Below are positions 52,579 to 62,026 of a stretch of DNA of 64,000 nucleotides, piece after piece (position 1 is the stretch's first letter; each line of letters starts with the position of its first letter). Source of the stretch: Archangium minus (lineage in GTDB: Bacteria; Myxococcota; Myxococcia; Myxococcales; Myxococcaceae); assembly GCF_044360475.1 (NCBI RefSeq), contig NZ_CP043494.1:11966001-12030000 (forward strand). The letters run 5' to 3'. The notes under the pieces were generated by a model, which worked only from the letters and a program-made list of their open reading frames with translations, made no database searches and was not told the DNA's origin. The translations under genes and the position numbers were made by a program.

Positions 52579-53589
52579 ATGAAGAAGGGTACGATCCAAC
52601 TGTTGGCTGCTGCCATTTTCACCTTGTTTATGCAGGCGGGCGAGGCCCTGGCGCAGCCGCCTCCGCTTCCCACCGAGCAGCACAGCATCATCGTCGTGGA
52701 TCGAAGTGGCTCCATGACGGCCGTTCGCAGCGATGGCCAGACCCGCTTCAAGGTGGCGATCCAGAATGCCAAGGACTACGTCAACCTGCCCCTCAACATC
52801 CCCCACTTCTTCGCCGTCTGGACCTTCGAGGGCTCCAGCTACATCAAGGAGCAGGGCTTCGCGAGCGCCACGACGACGATCGCCACCCTGAACAGGCTGA
52901 CGGTTGGCACGGGCCTCACGCCCCTGGCCTATACGGTCTGCGATGCCATTGACGCGCTCTTCACCTACAGGCCGGACCTGGGCAACAAGGCGAAGAAGGT
53001 GGTGAAGCTGGTCTCCGATGGCGAGGAGAACAACACGCCGGTTGGCACCCAGTGCTACGGCCCCTCCAGCACGCTGGATGCCCCGCCCTACACGACGAAC
53101 TCCTGGGAGTGGAAGGTCTACAACAAGTTCGCGACCCGTAATCCCAATACGCCTCCCCCCGCTGGTGCCTTCTTCCCCGCGGTGCTCAACGTGACCGTGC
53201 TGAGCGGCTACATCAGCCTGTGGAACATGTCGGCCTCCGCCCCTGAGTACTCCCCGGCGGGCCAGGTGATGACCCCGCGCTCCATGTCGACGATGGCGAA
53301 CTACTTCACGTTCCTCAAGACGCTGGCGCAGAACTCCGGTGGCTCCTACACCGAGATCGTGGACTCGAAGCCGGCTCCGGTCTTTGGTGATACCAACCAG
53401 GACTTCTGCGTGGACAACACGGACTACTCCGAGGTCCTCGCGAACTACGGCGCCACCGTTCCGCCCGGCAACCCCGCGGCGGACTTCAACAATGACAAGG
53501 TCATTGATTACTACGACTACACCATCGTCGTGAACAACCAGGGCGTGGGCGCTGGCTGCGGCTCGAACTCGCTCTTCATCAACAAGTAA
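52579..53589 (+). CDS. secreted VWA protein with dockerin-like C-terminus (paralogue)
   Basis: A 336-residue exported protein (signal ending AGEALAQP) with the same order as its neighbour. It has the VWA domain with VVDRSGSMTA and SDGEENNTPVGTQC, then the dockerin loops DTNQDFCVDNTDYSEVLANY and DFNNDKVIDYYDYTIVVNNQ. Sequence conservation is high through YIKEQGFA and TPLAYxVCDA, so it arose by tandem duplication. The shared disulphide cysteines are kept. It ends the run of packed genes and is followed by a strong hairpin. Confidence 0.9.
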   Translation: MKKGTIQLLAAAIFTLFMQAGEALAQPPPLPTEQHSIIVVDRSGSMTAVRSDGQTRFKVAIQNAKDYVNLPLNIPHFFAVWTFEGSSYIKEQGFASATTTIATLNRLTVGTGLTPLAYTVCDAIDALFTYRPDLGNKAKKVVKLVSDGEENNTPVGTQCYGPSSTLDAPPYTTNSWEWKVYNKFATRNPNTPPPAGAFFPAVLNVTVLSGYISLWNMSASAPEYSPAGQVMTPRSMSTMANYFTFLKTLAQNSGGSYTEIVDSKPAPVFGDTNQDFCVDNTDYSEVLANYGATVPPGNPAADFNNDKVIDYYDYTIVVNNQGVGAGCGSNSLFINK

Positions 53590-53614
53590 TAAACCGCCCA
53601 GGAGAAGTACCTGA

Positions 53615-53652
53615 CGGAAGGAAGGACGGAAGCCCTGGCGTCCTTCCTTTCG
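53615..53652 (+). terminator. strong hairpin ending the VWA/RCC1/cytochrome operon
   Basis: CGGAAGGAAGGACG (53615-53628) pairs with CGTCCTTCCTTTCG (53639-53652), 13 of 14 bases complementary, around a 10-nt loop, with TCGTTTC after it. The best terminator-like structure in the window. Confidence 0.75.
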
Positions 53653-53707
53653 TCGTTTCAGAATGGTTCGAGCCACATGTGGTGGCGTGATCGCCCAGGG
53701 GTAGGAG

Positions 53708-56700
53708 ATGCAACTTCGCCGCGAAGCCATCACAATCCTCGCGCTCGCCGCACTCTCGGCCTGCGACAATCCCGCTCCCCTGCGCGACGTCCCCGACACA
53801 CCCGCTCACGTCCACCTCACTTCCCTGGAGCCGCTGCGGGGTGTGCCCACGCTCCTCTGGAGCCAGACCTGGGAGTCGAGCGCGGAAACGCCTTCCACGC
53901 CCGAGGCCGCCGCGTCCTGGTACCTGGAGCAGCTCGCACCGCTCTATCACCTAAAGGAAGACACACTCCGCACGGCATCCATCCGCCAGGTCCACGATAC
54001 GGGTCGCGGCGGAATCATCGTCTCCTTCCGCCAGCGTCTCGAGGGCCTCGAGGTCCTCGACAGCGAGCTCGAGGTGCTGCTGACGCGAGACCTCCGGCTG
54101 GTCGCCGTGGGAGGCAACCTCCAGGACGTCGCAAGCTCCCAGCCTCCTGCCTTTCGGCTCTCGCATGGAGAGGCCGTGGCGCACGCGCTCAGCGAGCTAT
54201 CCCGTGTCGCGGGCGCCTCCGCGGACCTGCGTGAGACGGAGCCGATGCCAGGAGGATTCCGCGCCTTCGCGCTGTCTCCTGGCAGGGCCTTCGACAGCTC
54301 CCGGATGACCCTGGTCTCACCCGCCCGGGCGAAGCAGGTCCTCTATCCAAAGGACGGCCAGCTCGTTCCCGCGTACTACGTCGAGACCTTCCTTGGGGCG
54401 ACCGCGAGCAACAGCTCCATCGCGGAGGCTTCCGTCATCTCCGCGGAGGATGGCACCGTCTTGCTGCGCCAGGGGCTGACTCATGCGGATTCGTTCGAGT
54501 ATCGGGTCTGGGCAGAAACGGACGGGGCCAGAACGCCGCTCGATGGACCCCAGGCCGACTACACACCGCATCCAACGGGCACTCCGGATGGAACCGGGCC
54601 CGCGTTTATTCCCTCGCGCCGGGTGTCGATGGAGGGCTTCAACGGGAAGGGAGATGTCTGGCTCCCCTCGGGTGCGACCGAGAGCCGAGGCAACAACGTC
54701 GATGCCTATGCGGATCTCACCGCTCCGGATGGCTTCACGCCCGGGCACGATGTCCGCGCGGCGACCATCCCGGGGAGCAGGCGGTTCGACCATGTCTATG
54801 ACACGAACCTCGGCCCCCTGGCTCGTGCCGAGCAGACCCAGGCCGCCGTCACCCAGCTCTTCTACACGACCAATTGGCTCCACGATGACTTCTACGTCTC
54901 TGGCTTTGACGAGGCTGCTGGAAATGCCCAGGCCAGCAATCTCGGTCGGGGTGGGGTGGAAGGAGATCCGCTGCTCGCCGAAGCCCAGGGCCATGAAGGG
55001 TCCAACAACGCCTTCATGACTGTGCCCGCGGATGGGCTGTCACCGCGCATGCAGATCTTCACCTGGCTGGGTGGCGAGGAGCACTTCGTGGAGGTCTCTG
55101 GCCAGCGCTACCCGACAGGCATGGCCTTCTTCGGCTCGCAGTCCTTCCAGGTCACGAAACCGCTGGTGCTCTTGAATGATGGGATCGCCAACCCGAGCGC
55201 TCATGACGGATGTGAGCCCCTGGGCAGCAACCTGGGTGGCACCCTGGTCATGATTGAACGAGGGACGTGCCCCATGGCGCTCAAGGCCCGGAACGCCGAG
55301 CAGGCGGGTGCCTCGGGGGTGATCATCCTGAACAACATACCGGGCGCCCCACCGCCCCGGATGACGAACGACGACGCGTCCATTGTCGTGAAGCTCCCCG
55401 TGCTCTCGGTCACCTACGAGGACGGAGAGCGCCTCAAGCGGCTCGCCGAGCAGCAGAACCCCCTCACCGCGACCCTGTGGCGAGGCGCCACCGACCGAGA
55501 GGGTGCCATCGACAACACGCTCGTGGCCCATGAGTGGGGACACTACCTGCACCTGCGCCTGATGAACCCGTGCACCACGACGCAGTGCCAGGCCATGAGC
55601 GAGGGCTGGGCGGACTTCATCGCTCTGCACATGCTGCTCCGTGAGGGTGATGCGCTCGAGGGGAGCTATGCCCTCGCCTCCTATGCGGGCACCGCGCTCG
55701 GCAACAGCGCCTACTTCGGCATCCGTCGGGCTCCCTATTCCGTCAACAAGCGCATCAATGACTTGAGCTTCCGTCACATCTCCGAAGGCGAGCCCTTGCC
55801 CACCCATCACCCCATGGCCAGCCGGAAGCCGGGGAACTCGGAGATCCACAACGCGGGGGAGATCTTCGCGGGCATGTTGTTCGAGGGGTACATCGCCCTG
55901 CTCCGAGAGACGCGGCTTCCCACGCCCCGGTACAGCTTCCAGACGGCCAGGCGCCGCATGGCCGACTACATCGTCGCCGGGATGAAGCTCGCGCCCTCCA
56001 ACGCGACCTATACCGAGCAACTCCAGGCGCTCCTGGCGGTCGCGGCGGCGCAGGATTTGACGGACCATGCGCTCCTGGCAGAGGCCTATGCCCGCCGAGG
56101 AGCGGGGCCAAGCGCCATCTCCCCACGGCGAGACTCGATGGACCTGACCGGTGTCGTCGAGGACTTCTCCGTGAACAGCCCCGGCAATCCGGTGGCGCAG
56201 GCGGGTCCGGACCAGACCGTCCCGGGTGGCCGACGCGTCTCCCTTGATGCCTCCGGAAGCCATGCTCCGAAGGCCGGCGTTCTGACGTTCCAATGGCACC
56301 AGGTGTCGGGTCCTCCCGTAGTGCTTGAGAACAGTGGGAAGAGCGCCGCGACGTTCACTGCGCCCGTGGTGCCCAAGGACACGGTGTTGGGCTTCCGAGT
56401 CACCGTGGGGCAAGACAACCGTGCGACCGTCGATACCGTGGAGATCCGCGTGCTCGCCGGGGACTCAGGCCCCGTGGATGGTGGCGTGGACGCGGGCACG
56501 GATGCGGGCATTGACGCAGGCACTCCGGATGACGACGCGGGCACTCCGGATGACGACGCGGGCACCGATGCGGGCGAGCCGCCGCCGTTCGATGGAGGGA
56601 CGGAGCCAGATGCAGACACCGAGGACCCGGGCATCTCCGACAGCGGCTGCGGCTGTGGAGCGGGCTCCGGTGCGCCGCACTCCACGCTCTTCTTCGCGCT

Positions 56701-56752
56701 CCTGGGCCTCCTCGGGGCGTATCGAGGTCGGGCGAGGATTCAGTCCCGGTAG
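53708..56752 (+). CDS. M36-type metallopeptidase with PA, Ig-like and MYXO-CTERM regions
   Basis: A 1014-residue envelope protein. The lipoprotein-like signal is LALAALSACDN. An FTP-like propeptide follows (to ~200), then the catalytic region with a protease-associated domain (about 470-580; RGTCPMALKARNAEQAGASG). The zinc motif is AHEWGHYLHLRLMN (~606) with the third ligand in EGWADFI. An Ig-like PKD-type domain (AGPDQTVPGGRRVSLDASGS), an Asp/Gly-rich linker of GTDAGIDAG type and the C-terminal sorting tail DSGCGCGAGSG, helix and arginines complete it. It is a secreted or surface-sorted protease, possibly for prey digestion. The last 13 bp overlap the end of the ABC gene. Confidence 0.9.
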   Translation: MQLRREAITILALAALSACDNPAPLRDVPDTPAHVHLTSLEPLRGVPTLLWSQTWESSAETPSTPEAAASWYLEQLAPLYHLKEDTLRTASIRQVHDTGRGGIIVSFRQRLEGLEVLDSELEVLLTRDLRLVAVGGNLQDVASSQPPAFRLSHGEAVAHALSELSRVAGASADLRETEPMPGGFRAFALSPGRAFDSSRMTLVSPARAKQVLYPKDGQLVPAYYVETFLGATASNSSIAEASVISAEDGTVLLRQGLTHADSFEYRVWAETDGARTPLDGPQADYTPHPTGTPDGTGPAFIPSRRVSMEGFNGKGDVWLPSGATESRGNNVDAYADLTAPDGFTPGHDVRAATIPGSRRFDHVYDTNLGPLARAEQTQAAVTQLFYTTNWLHDDFYVSGFDEAAGNAQASNLGRGGVEGDPLLAEAQGHEGSNNAFMTVPADGLSPRMQIFTWLGGEEHFVEVSGQRYPTGMAFFGSQSFQVTKPLVLLNDGIANPSAHDGCEPLGSNLGGTLVMIERGTCPMALKARNAEQAGASGVIILNNIPGAPPPRMTNDDASIVVKLPVLSVTYEDGERLKRLAEQQNPLTATLWRGATDREGAIDNTLVAHEWGHYLHLRLMNPCTTTQCQAMSEGWADFIALHMLLREGDALEGSYALASYAGTALGNSAYFGIRRAPYSVNKRINDLSFRHISEGEPLPTHHPMASRKPGNSEIHNAGEIFAGMLFEGYIALLRETRLPTPRYSFQTARRRMADYIVAGMKLAPSNATYTEQLQALLAVAAAQDLTDHALLAEAYARRGAGPSAISPRRDSMDLTGVVEDFSVNSPGNPVAQAGPDQTVPGGRRVSLDASGSHAPKAGVLTFQWHQVSGPPVVLENSGKSAATFTAPVVPKDTVLGFRVTVGQDNRATVDTVEIRVLAGDSGPVDGGVDAGTDAGIDAGTPDDDAGTPDDDAGTDAGEPPPFDGGTEPDADTEDPGISDSGCGCGAGSGAPHSTLFFALLGLLGAYRGRARIQSR

Positions 56753-58599
56753 CCCCGGGCCTGCAAGTTGAACAGGTGCGCGTAACGCCCATTGCGCGCC
56801 ATCAACTCCGCGTGGCTGCCCATCTCCTCCACCTCGCCGTTGTGCAGCACCGCGATCCGATCCGCCATCCGCACCGTCGAGAAGCGGTGTGAAATCACCA
56901 GGGCGATCCGGTCCGCCGCCAGCTCCTGGAACCGCTCGAAGAGCGCGTGCTCCGACTCCGCGTCGATGCTCGCCGTCGGCTCGTCCAGGATGAGCACCTC
57001 CGCATCCTCCCGCATGAAGGCTCTCGCCACCCCGAGCTTCTGCCACTGTCCGCCGCTCAGCTCGTGTCCCTTCTCGAACCAGCCTCCCAGCATCGTGTCG
57101 TACTGATTCGGCAGCGTTGCAATCACCCCACTCGCCCCGCCCTGTTCCGCCGCTCGCACGATGCGGTCGCGGTCCTCCAGCGCCGGCACGTGTCCCAGCC
57201 CAATGTTCTCCGCCACGTTGAACTGGTAGCGCACGAAGTCCTGGAACACCGCACCAAACCTCGAGCGCAAGTCCTCTGGGTCCATGTCCTTCAGGTTCAC
57301 GCCCCCGTAGAGGATTTCTCCCTCCGTCGGCTCGTACAGCCGCAAGAGCAGCTTCACCAGCGTGCTCTTCCCTGCCCCGTTCTCGCCCACCAGCGCCAGC
57401 TTCTCCCCCGGCTCCAGCCGCAAGGACAGGTTGCGTAGCGCCCACGCGTCCTTCCCCGGGTAGCGGAACGACACGTTGCGCAGCTCGATGGCGTTGCCCC
57501 GTCCCCTCGGCGCCGTCAGCGCTGGCACCACCCTCGGCGCCTCCTGGCCCGTCGGTATCTCCAGGTAGGCGAAGAGGTTGCTCATGAAGAGCGCGCCCTC
57601 GTACATGCTGCCCACGCTCGAGAGAATCCCCTGGAACGCCGCCTGCCCCTGCCGGAACACCCCCAGGTACAGCACCATGTCGCCCACGGTGATGGCGCCT
57701 CGCGCTGCCCGGTCCGCCACGAACCCGTAGCACCCGTAGAACGCCCCCAGCGACAGCAGCCCCAGTCCCAGCCCCCACCCCATCCGCTTCGTCGCCAGCG
57801 CCCGGTCCTCCTGGAAGAACTTCTGGAAGAGCGTCCGGTACCGCCCGAGCACCAGCGGGCCCAGCCCGAACACCTTCACCTCCTTCACGTGGCTGTCTCG
57901 CGTGAGGATCCACTCCAGGTAGTTCAGCTTCCGGCCCTCGGGCGCTCGCCACGAGTGCAGCCGGAATCCCTCACCCGCCAGCCGCGCCTCCGCGATGAAC
58001 GCCGGGATGCTCGCCGCCACCAGCACCACCACGCTCCACGGAGAGAGCGACACCAGCAGCACCGCGTACGTCGACAACGTCACCAGGTTGCGCACGATGG
58101 CGAACGCGTCCATCACCAGCCCCAGCGGCCGGCTGTTCGCCTCGCGCCGCGCGTTCTGCATCTTGTCGTACGTGTCCGAGTCCTCGAAGTGCCGCAGCTC
58201 CAGCTTCAGCGCCTTCTGGAGGATCCGCTCGTTGAGCAGGTTGCCCAGGCTGGCACGCACCAGCTCACGCGTCAGCGATAGGGCCCGGTCCACCGTCGCC
58301 GAGCCCACCATCAGCCCGAACTCCAGCGCCACCAGTCGCAGCACCTGCGCCCGCGCCGCGTCGTTCCCGTCCTTCGCCGCCGCCACCACCCCATCCACGA
58401 TGAGCTTGCCCACCCAGGCGATCGCCGCCGGCAGCACCGCCGCCACCAGCGTGAGCGCCGCCAGCGTCACCGCGCCCCGGGGACTCGCCGCCCAGAAGAG
58501 GCGAAAGGTGCCCGGTAGCTGACGGAAGAGGCTGCCCGTGCTCTGCAGCCGGACCTTGAGGGGTTGGGGAGGAGGAGGGGCTCGATACGGAGGAGACAC
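56740..58599 (-). CDS. ABC transporter, fused permease and ATPase
   Basis: A 619-residue half-transporter. Six membrane helices (about 30-330) precede the ATPase with Walker A LVGENGAGKSTLVKLL, Q-loop FGAVFQDFVRY, signature ELSGGQWQKLGVARAF, Walker B AEVLILDEPTASID and the H-loop VISHRFSTVRMAD. The pattern is of the exporter (MsbA/lipid/peptide) class; it should work as a homodimer. The GTG start at 58599 is followed by a proline-rich N-terminus. No accessory genes adjoin it, so the cargo is unknown. Confidence 0.92.
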   Translation of the reverse strand: MSPPYRAPPPPQPLKVRLQSTGSLFRQLPGTFRLFWAASPRGAVTLAALTLVAAVLPAAIAWVGKLIVDGVVAAAKDGNDAARAQVLRLVALEFGLMVGSATVDRALSLTRELVRASLGNLLNERILQKALKLELRHFEDSDTYDKMQNARREANSRPLGLVMDAFAIVRNLVTLSTYAVLLVSLSPWSVVVLVAASIPAFIAEARLAGEGFRLHSWRAPEGRKLNYLEWILTRDSHVKEVKVFGLGPLVLGRYRTLFQKFFQEDRALATKRMGWGLGLGLLSLGAFYGCYGFVADRAARGAITVGDMVLYLGVFRQGQAAFQGILSSVGSMYEGALFMSNLFAYLEIPTGQEAPRVVPALTAPRGRGNAIELRNVSFRYPGKDAWALRNLSLRLEPGEKLALVGENGAGKSTLVKLLLRLYEPTEGEILYGGVNLKDMDPEDLRSRFGAVFQDFVRYQFNVAENIGLGHVPALEDRDRIVRAAEQGGASGVIATLPNQYDTMLGGWFEKGHELSGGQWQKLGVARAFMREDAEVLILDEPTASIDAESEHALFERFQELAADRIALVISHRFSTVRMADRIAVLHNGEVEEMGSHAELMARNGRYAHLFNLQARGYRD

Positions 58600-58773
58600 G
58601 CCCTCTGTCTAACTCAGCCCTCCCACGCGTGCCGCATCTCGCGAGCCCGAGGAACACCCTAAGTGCGGGCTTCCCGGCCCCCCCATTCCCTCTGGGCCCG
58701 TGCCTGACTGGGTGCCCTCCGTCCAGACTCTGCGGCTATGATGGTCCGACTTCCCTCTCCTGGAGACTCCTCG

Positions 58774-59286
58774 ATGAAGCGCTTCGTCATCGTCTTCGAC
58801 AATGAGCCGGCAGAAGCGGCTCCCTGGATGGCCAGCGCCTGCTCGGCGGCCGGGCTGACCTTCGTGGACAACGACGCCATCACTGACGTGGTCTCCGACA
58901 ACAAGGACGCCCAGAAGCTCATGCTCCAGGGCGGCCTGCCTCCCGGTGAGAACCCCAAGCTCGCCCCCTTCTACAAGGCCGCGCTCGACAAGGTCGCCGC
59001 GGACAAGCCGCGCGTGGGCCTCTACAGCGCCAGCTGGCTGCTCTACCTCGGCCAGGCCGATGGCTGCGTGCTCGACTTCTCCGGCCTCGAGGAGCAGCGC
59101 AAGAAGGGCCTCGCCTCCGGCGTCCCCCAGAAGACCGCCGACGAGTATGTCGCGAAGTACTCCGCCCAGTTGCAGGAGCGCGCCCGCAAGGTGCTCCCCG
59201 CTGACCGCATCCTCGTGCTCCCCGCCAACGAGAAGGACGCGAAGAAGGCCGAGCTCGCCGCGGCGTTCATCAAGAAGCTCGGGTAA
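58774..59286 (+). CDS. conserved cytosolic protein of unknown function
   Basis: A 170-residue protein with no signal. MKRFVIVFDNEPAEAAPWMA and GLTFVDNDAITDVVSDNKDA look like alternating strands and helices, and KPRVGLYSASWLLYLGQADG follows; the C-terminal part is a lysine-rich helical region (AKYSAQLQERARKVLPADRI). It is a plausible small alpha/beta fold, but I recognise no family. TGGAG precedes the ATG at 58774. It precedes the toxin gene by ~160 bp with no evidence of coupling. Confidence 0.68.
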   Translation: MKRFVIVFDNEPAEAAPWMASACSAAGLTFVDNDAITDVVSDNKDAQKLMLQGGLPPGENPKLAPFYKAALDKVAADKPRVGLYSASWLLYLGQADGCVLDFSGLEEQRKKGLASGVPQKTADEYVAKYSAQLQERARKVLPADRILVLPANEKDAKKAELAAAFIKKLG

Positions 59287-59444
59287 TAGCGAGCGAGGTC
59301 GTAGGGCATGCCATCCCGAGGAAGCTCGAGGTTGAAGGCTATGGACTGCGTCTGCTGAGCCGGGGTTCATCTGGAGTGGAGGAAGAAGCAAGTGGAGTAG
59401 GCATCGCGAGCGGAGGACCCTGGCATCAGGCATGCTGCCAGGAC

Positions 59445-60962
59445 ATGAGGATAGCGCCCCTGCTGTTGCACCTGGCCCTGGCCTTGAGTCTCCTCTTCCC
59501 CATTGCGTGCGCTACGTCACGGACAGGAATTCCGGACGGGGAGCAGCGACAGGCACGAACCCCGGCAGGCGTTTCCCTGTCCTCGAAATCACCCGCCGAA
59601 GTGCCCTCAAGCACGGAGGCACCCGCCGTCATACACCAGCAGCATCAGGCCCTCGCGGGCGAACCCACCTGGGCAGAACTCCTGCCAGTGCTCATCAGCA
59701 CGATGCCCAAAGGCCAGTTGCGGCTCTCCTTCCCAGCCCCTGCCTTCCCTCCAGGCATGGAGAGGCTGCGTGTGGAGGAGATACGCCCGCTGCTCACTGC
59801 CTTCGCATCCTTCCGTCCACAGGTCAGCCGTCAACTCAGGCTCATGCTGGAGCCCCCGGGATTGGTCAACCCGAGCCAGAGGCCCACCCCTCCGTGGGAA
59901 CTACGACTGCGCGAGGAGTTCTTCTCCCGTTTCGGTCCAGCACTCCTCCCCGTCCCTGCGACCCTGGAGACAAGTCGCCTCACCCTCGCGCTCACACTCT
60001 CTACCCGCTACATGGACGACGGTATCCGCGAGGCTGCACAGGAACTCTTCAGCGCTCCGGCATTCCTGGCCAGTCTCACGCTGTCCGTAATGGTGTACTT
60101 CGCCGCCTGGCTGGCTCCGGAACCCCTTTTCTCCAAAACCTTCGCGGCCACGCTCACCGTGCGCCTGGCCCTGCTCGTGGGACTGGTGGAACTGGGCCGC
60201 CTGGCCCAGGCGTGCATGCGCCTGCACCACGAGGCGGAGATCGCCACCACGCCCAAAGAGTTGGAAGGCGCGGCTGAGCGCTTCGGAAAATCAGTGGGAG
60301 GTACGGCCCTGCGAGTCCTGGTGGTGGTGGCCAGTCTCGGTGTCCCTCAGGTGCTTCCCAAAATGCCTGGTGGCGGCCTATGGACCCTCTTGAGCCCTCT
60401 GCGCCATGCACCAGCAGGTGGACCCTTGCTGGATTCCATCACCACGGTTCAGGTGGTGTCCAATGGAACTCTCCTCGTTACGGGGGTGGCCGCGGGGACC
60501 TCCGCAGTGTCCATCTGTGGCGAACTCACCGCCTGCACTATGGCGGATACAAAAGGGAGTGCTTCGAGCGGTGGCCCGAGGCTCTCCACACGCTATGGTA
60601 AACCCCACACCCGGCAGAACCCACCGCACAACGAGGCCATTGAGGAGGAACTGGCCAGGCGAGAGGCGGCTGGACATGCCCACTTGAGGAAGAACAAAGC
60701 CCAGCAGGATGCCCGCGGTAGGGACGTCTACGATCCAACTCCAGTCAAGGGCGTGCACTTCCGTAAACCGGATGTCTCCTCGGTCCGGCCGGATGGAGTA
60801 CGGCAAAACACCAACTACGTCTCCAATCCGAGAGAGATACAGCGTGAGTTGGATGCCTTCGATTCCATGCTCCGGGCGGATCCGTCTGCCATCCATGAGT
60901 TGTACCTGCTCAATGGAACCCTGGTCAGACGCTATATCCCTCCTGGAGTGAGCTTCCCATAG
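59445..60962 (+). CDS. SitA-like lipoprotein polymorphic toxin
   Basis: A 505-residue lipoprotein. The signal LLLHLALALSLLFPIACATS has the lipobox PIAC. The middle has at least two membrane-like stretches (SLTLSVMVYFAAWLAPEPL; LTVRLALLVGLVELGRLAQA; then LRVLVVVASLGVPQVLP). The last ~110 residues form a polar domain beginning HNEAIEEELARREAAGHAHL, with RKNKAQQDARGRDVYD and KPDVSSVRPDGVRQN, a pattern seen in nuclease-like toxins. This layout matches SitA proteins, which are exchanged between outer membranes of kin and kill cells lacking immunity. The adjacent gene is the likely immunity. Activity is inferred. Confidence 0.7.
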   Translation: MRIAPLLLHLALALSLLFPIACATSRTGIPDGEQRQARTPAGVSLSSKSPAEVPSSTEAPAVIHQQHQALAGEPTWAELLPVLISTMPKGQLRLSFPAPAFPPGMERLRVEEIRPLLTAFASFRPQVSRQLRLMLEPPGLVNPSQRPTPPWELRLREEFFSRFGPALLPVPATLETSRLTLALTLSTRYMDDGIREAAQELFSAPAFLASLTLSVMVYFAAWLAPEPLFSKTFAATLTVRLALLVGLVELGRLAQACMRLHHEAEIATTPKELEGAAERFGKSVGGTALRVLVVVASLGVPQVLPKMPGGGLWTLLSPLRHAPAGGPLLDSITTVQVVSNGTLLVTGVAAGTSAVSICGELTACTMADTKGSASSGGPRLSTRYGKPHTRQNPPHNEAIEEELARREAAGHAHLRKNKAQQDARGRDVYDPTPVKGVHFRKPDVSSVRPDGVRQNTNYVSNPREIQRELDAFDSMLRADPSAIHELYLLNGTLVRRYIPPGVSFP

Positions 60963-60982
60963 GGCGGAGGTTGGACCGAGCC

Positions 60983-61945
60983 ATGATTCCCCCACGATTC
61001 CAGGACGAGTTGATCGACGCGGTCCATGAAGGGGATGAGCTCCGGGCGCGAGGGCTCGTAGCCCAGCTTGCCGTGCAACCTCGACAGGCGAGAGCCATCC
61101 TGGAGGCCATGCTCGCAGCCCCCGATGCACTCGTGCGACAAGCAGCGGCATTCGGTCTGGGTGAACTTGGCGGCAGAGCCAGCGCCAAGCGTCTGGAACA
61201 GCAACTTGCTCTGGAGGAGGCTCGGGGAGATTACGATGGCGAGTCGGTAGTGGAGGCCATCACCCGAGCACTGGGACGCATTGATGACGCAAGCGCACGG
61301 GCAAGCCTGATGCGAAAGCTGGAGCGCCTGGCGACAGGCCCGCAGGAGTCCTCAGACGTGGGGACGGTGGTCAATGCACTCTGGAGAAAGCGCCACCCGG
61401 AGATGATCCCAGCCGTCCGACGGTGCCTGGAGCGATTCGACCCATCAACCTCCAAGGTCCTGCAAGGACTGCTCGTACTTCTGGAGAAGACCCCCGAGGA
61501 AGTCAGCACGTGGGCCGGAAACCCTTCGGTGCCCGTGGCGCACAAAACGGAAGTACTCACGGTACTCGACGCGGAGCTGCCGGATGCGCTGGCAGCAACC
61601 CTTCCCTCTTTCATCTCCGCGGCCCACGCCCTGGCGGAGACGGCCGCGCGGCAGAACGGTGAAGCCTCGTACTACTGTGACCGCCTGTTCACCCTGCTGC
61701 TCCTGTACAAAGAGCGAGTCCTCCCCGCGCTCCCCAAGGAGGCTCGAGCCGAGCTGCGAGACCTGACCCGGACACTGGTCGCAGCGACCGCTCCCAATTG
61801 CTCCCTCCGAGCCGCCATCCTGCTCAAGCTCGTTGGGAGGCCAGAAGACGCCTCGCTCATCGAAGCACATCGCCCAACAGAACCGGTCCTGGCCAAAGTC
61901 TTCGATGACGCCGCACGAACGCTTCGCGGCCTACAGGAAGAATGA
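60983..61945 (+). CDS. HEAT-repeat protein, candidate immunity to the adjacent toxin
   Basis: A ~320-residue helical-repeat protein. HEAT/PBS-lyase-like units are seen in VRQAAAFGLGELGGRASAKR and VVEAITRALGRIDDASARAS, with further helices in VVNALWRKRHPEMIPAVRRC and LQGLLVLLEKTPEEVSTW. No signal peptide, so cytoplasmic. It starts 20 bp after the toxin stop (ATG at 60983; a TTG at 60971 is possible) in the classic toxin-immunity order. HEAT repeats bind proteins, so it may block the toxin domain directly. This role is inferred. Confidence 0.72.
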   Translation: MIPPRFQDELIDAVHEGDELRARGLVAQLAVQPRQARAILEAMLAAPDALVRQAAAFGLGELGGRASAKRLEQQLALEEARGDYDGESVVEAITRALGRIDDASARASLMRKLERLATGPQESSDVGTVVNALWRKRHPEMIPAVRRCLERFDPSTSKVLQGLLVLLEKTPEEVSTWAGNPSVPVAHKTEVLTVLDAELPDALAATLPSFISAAHALAETAARQNGEASYYCDRLFTLLLLYKERVLPALPKEARAELRDLTRTLVAATAPNCSLRAAILLKLVGRPEDASLIEAHRPTEPVLAKVFDDAARTLRGLQEE

Positions 61946-62026
61946 GCCTGACGCCGTTGCCCTCCGCAGCAAAGCGCGGGAGATTGCCCGCTGGCCCTCT
62001 GATGGGGGCATCAGGAGGAACACACG

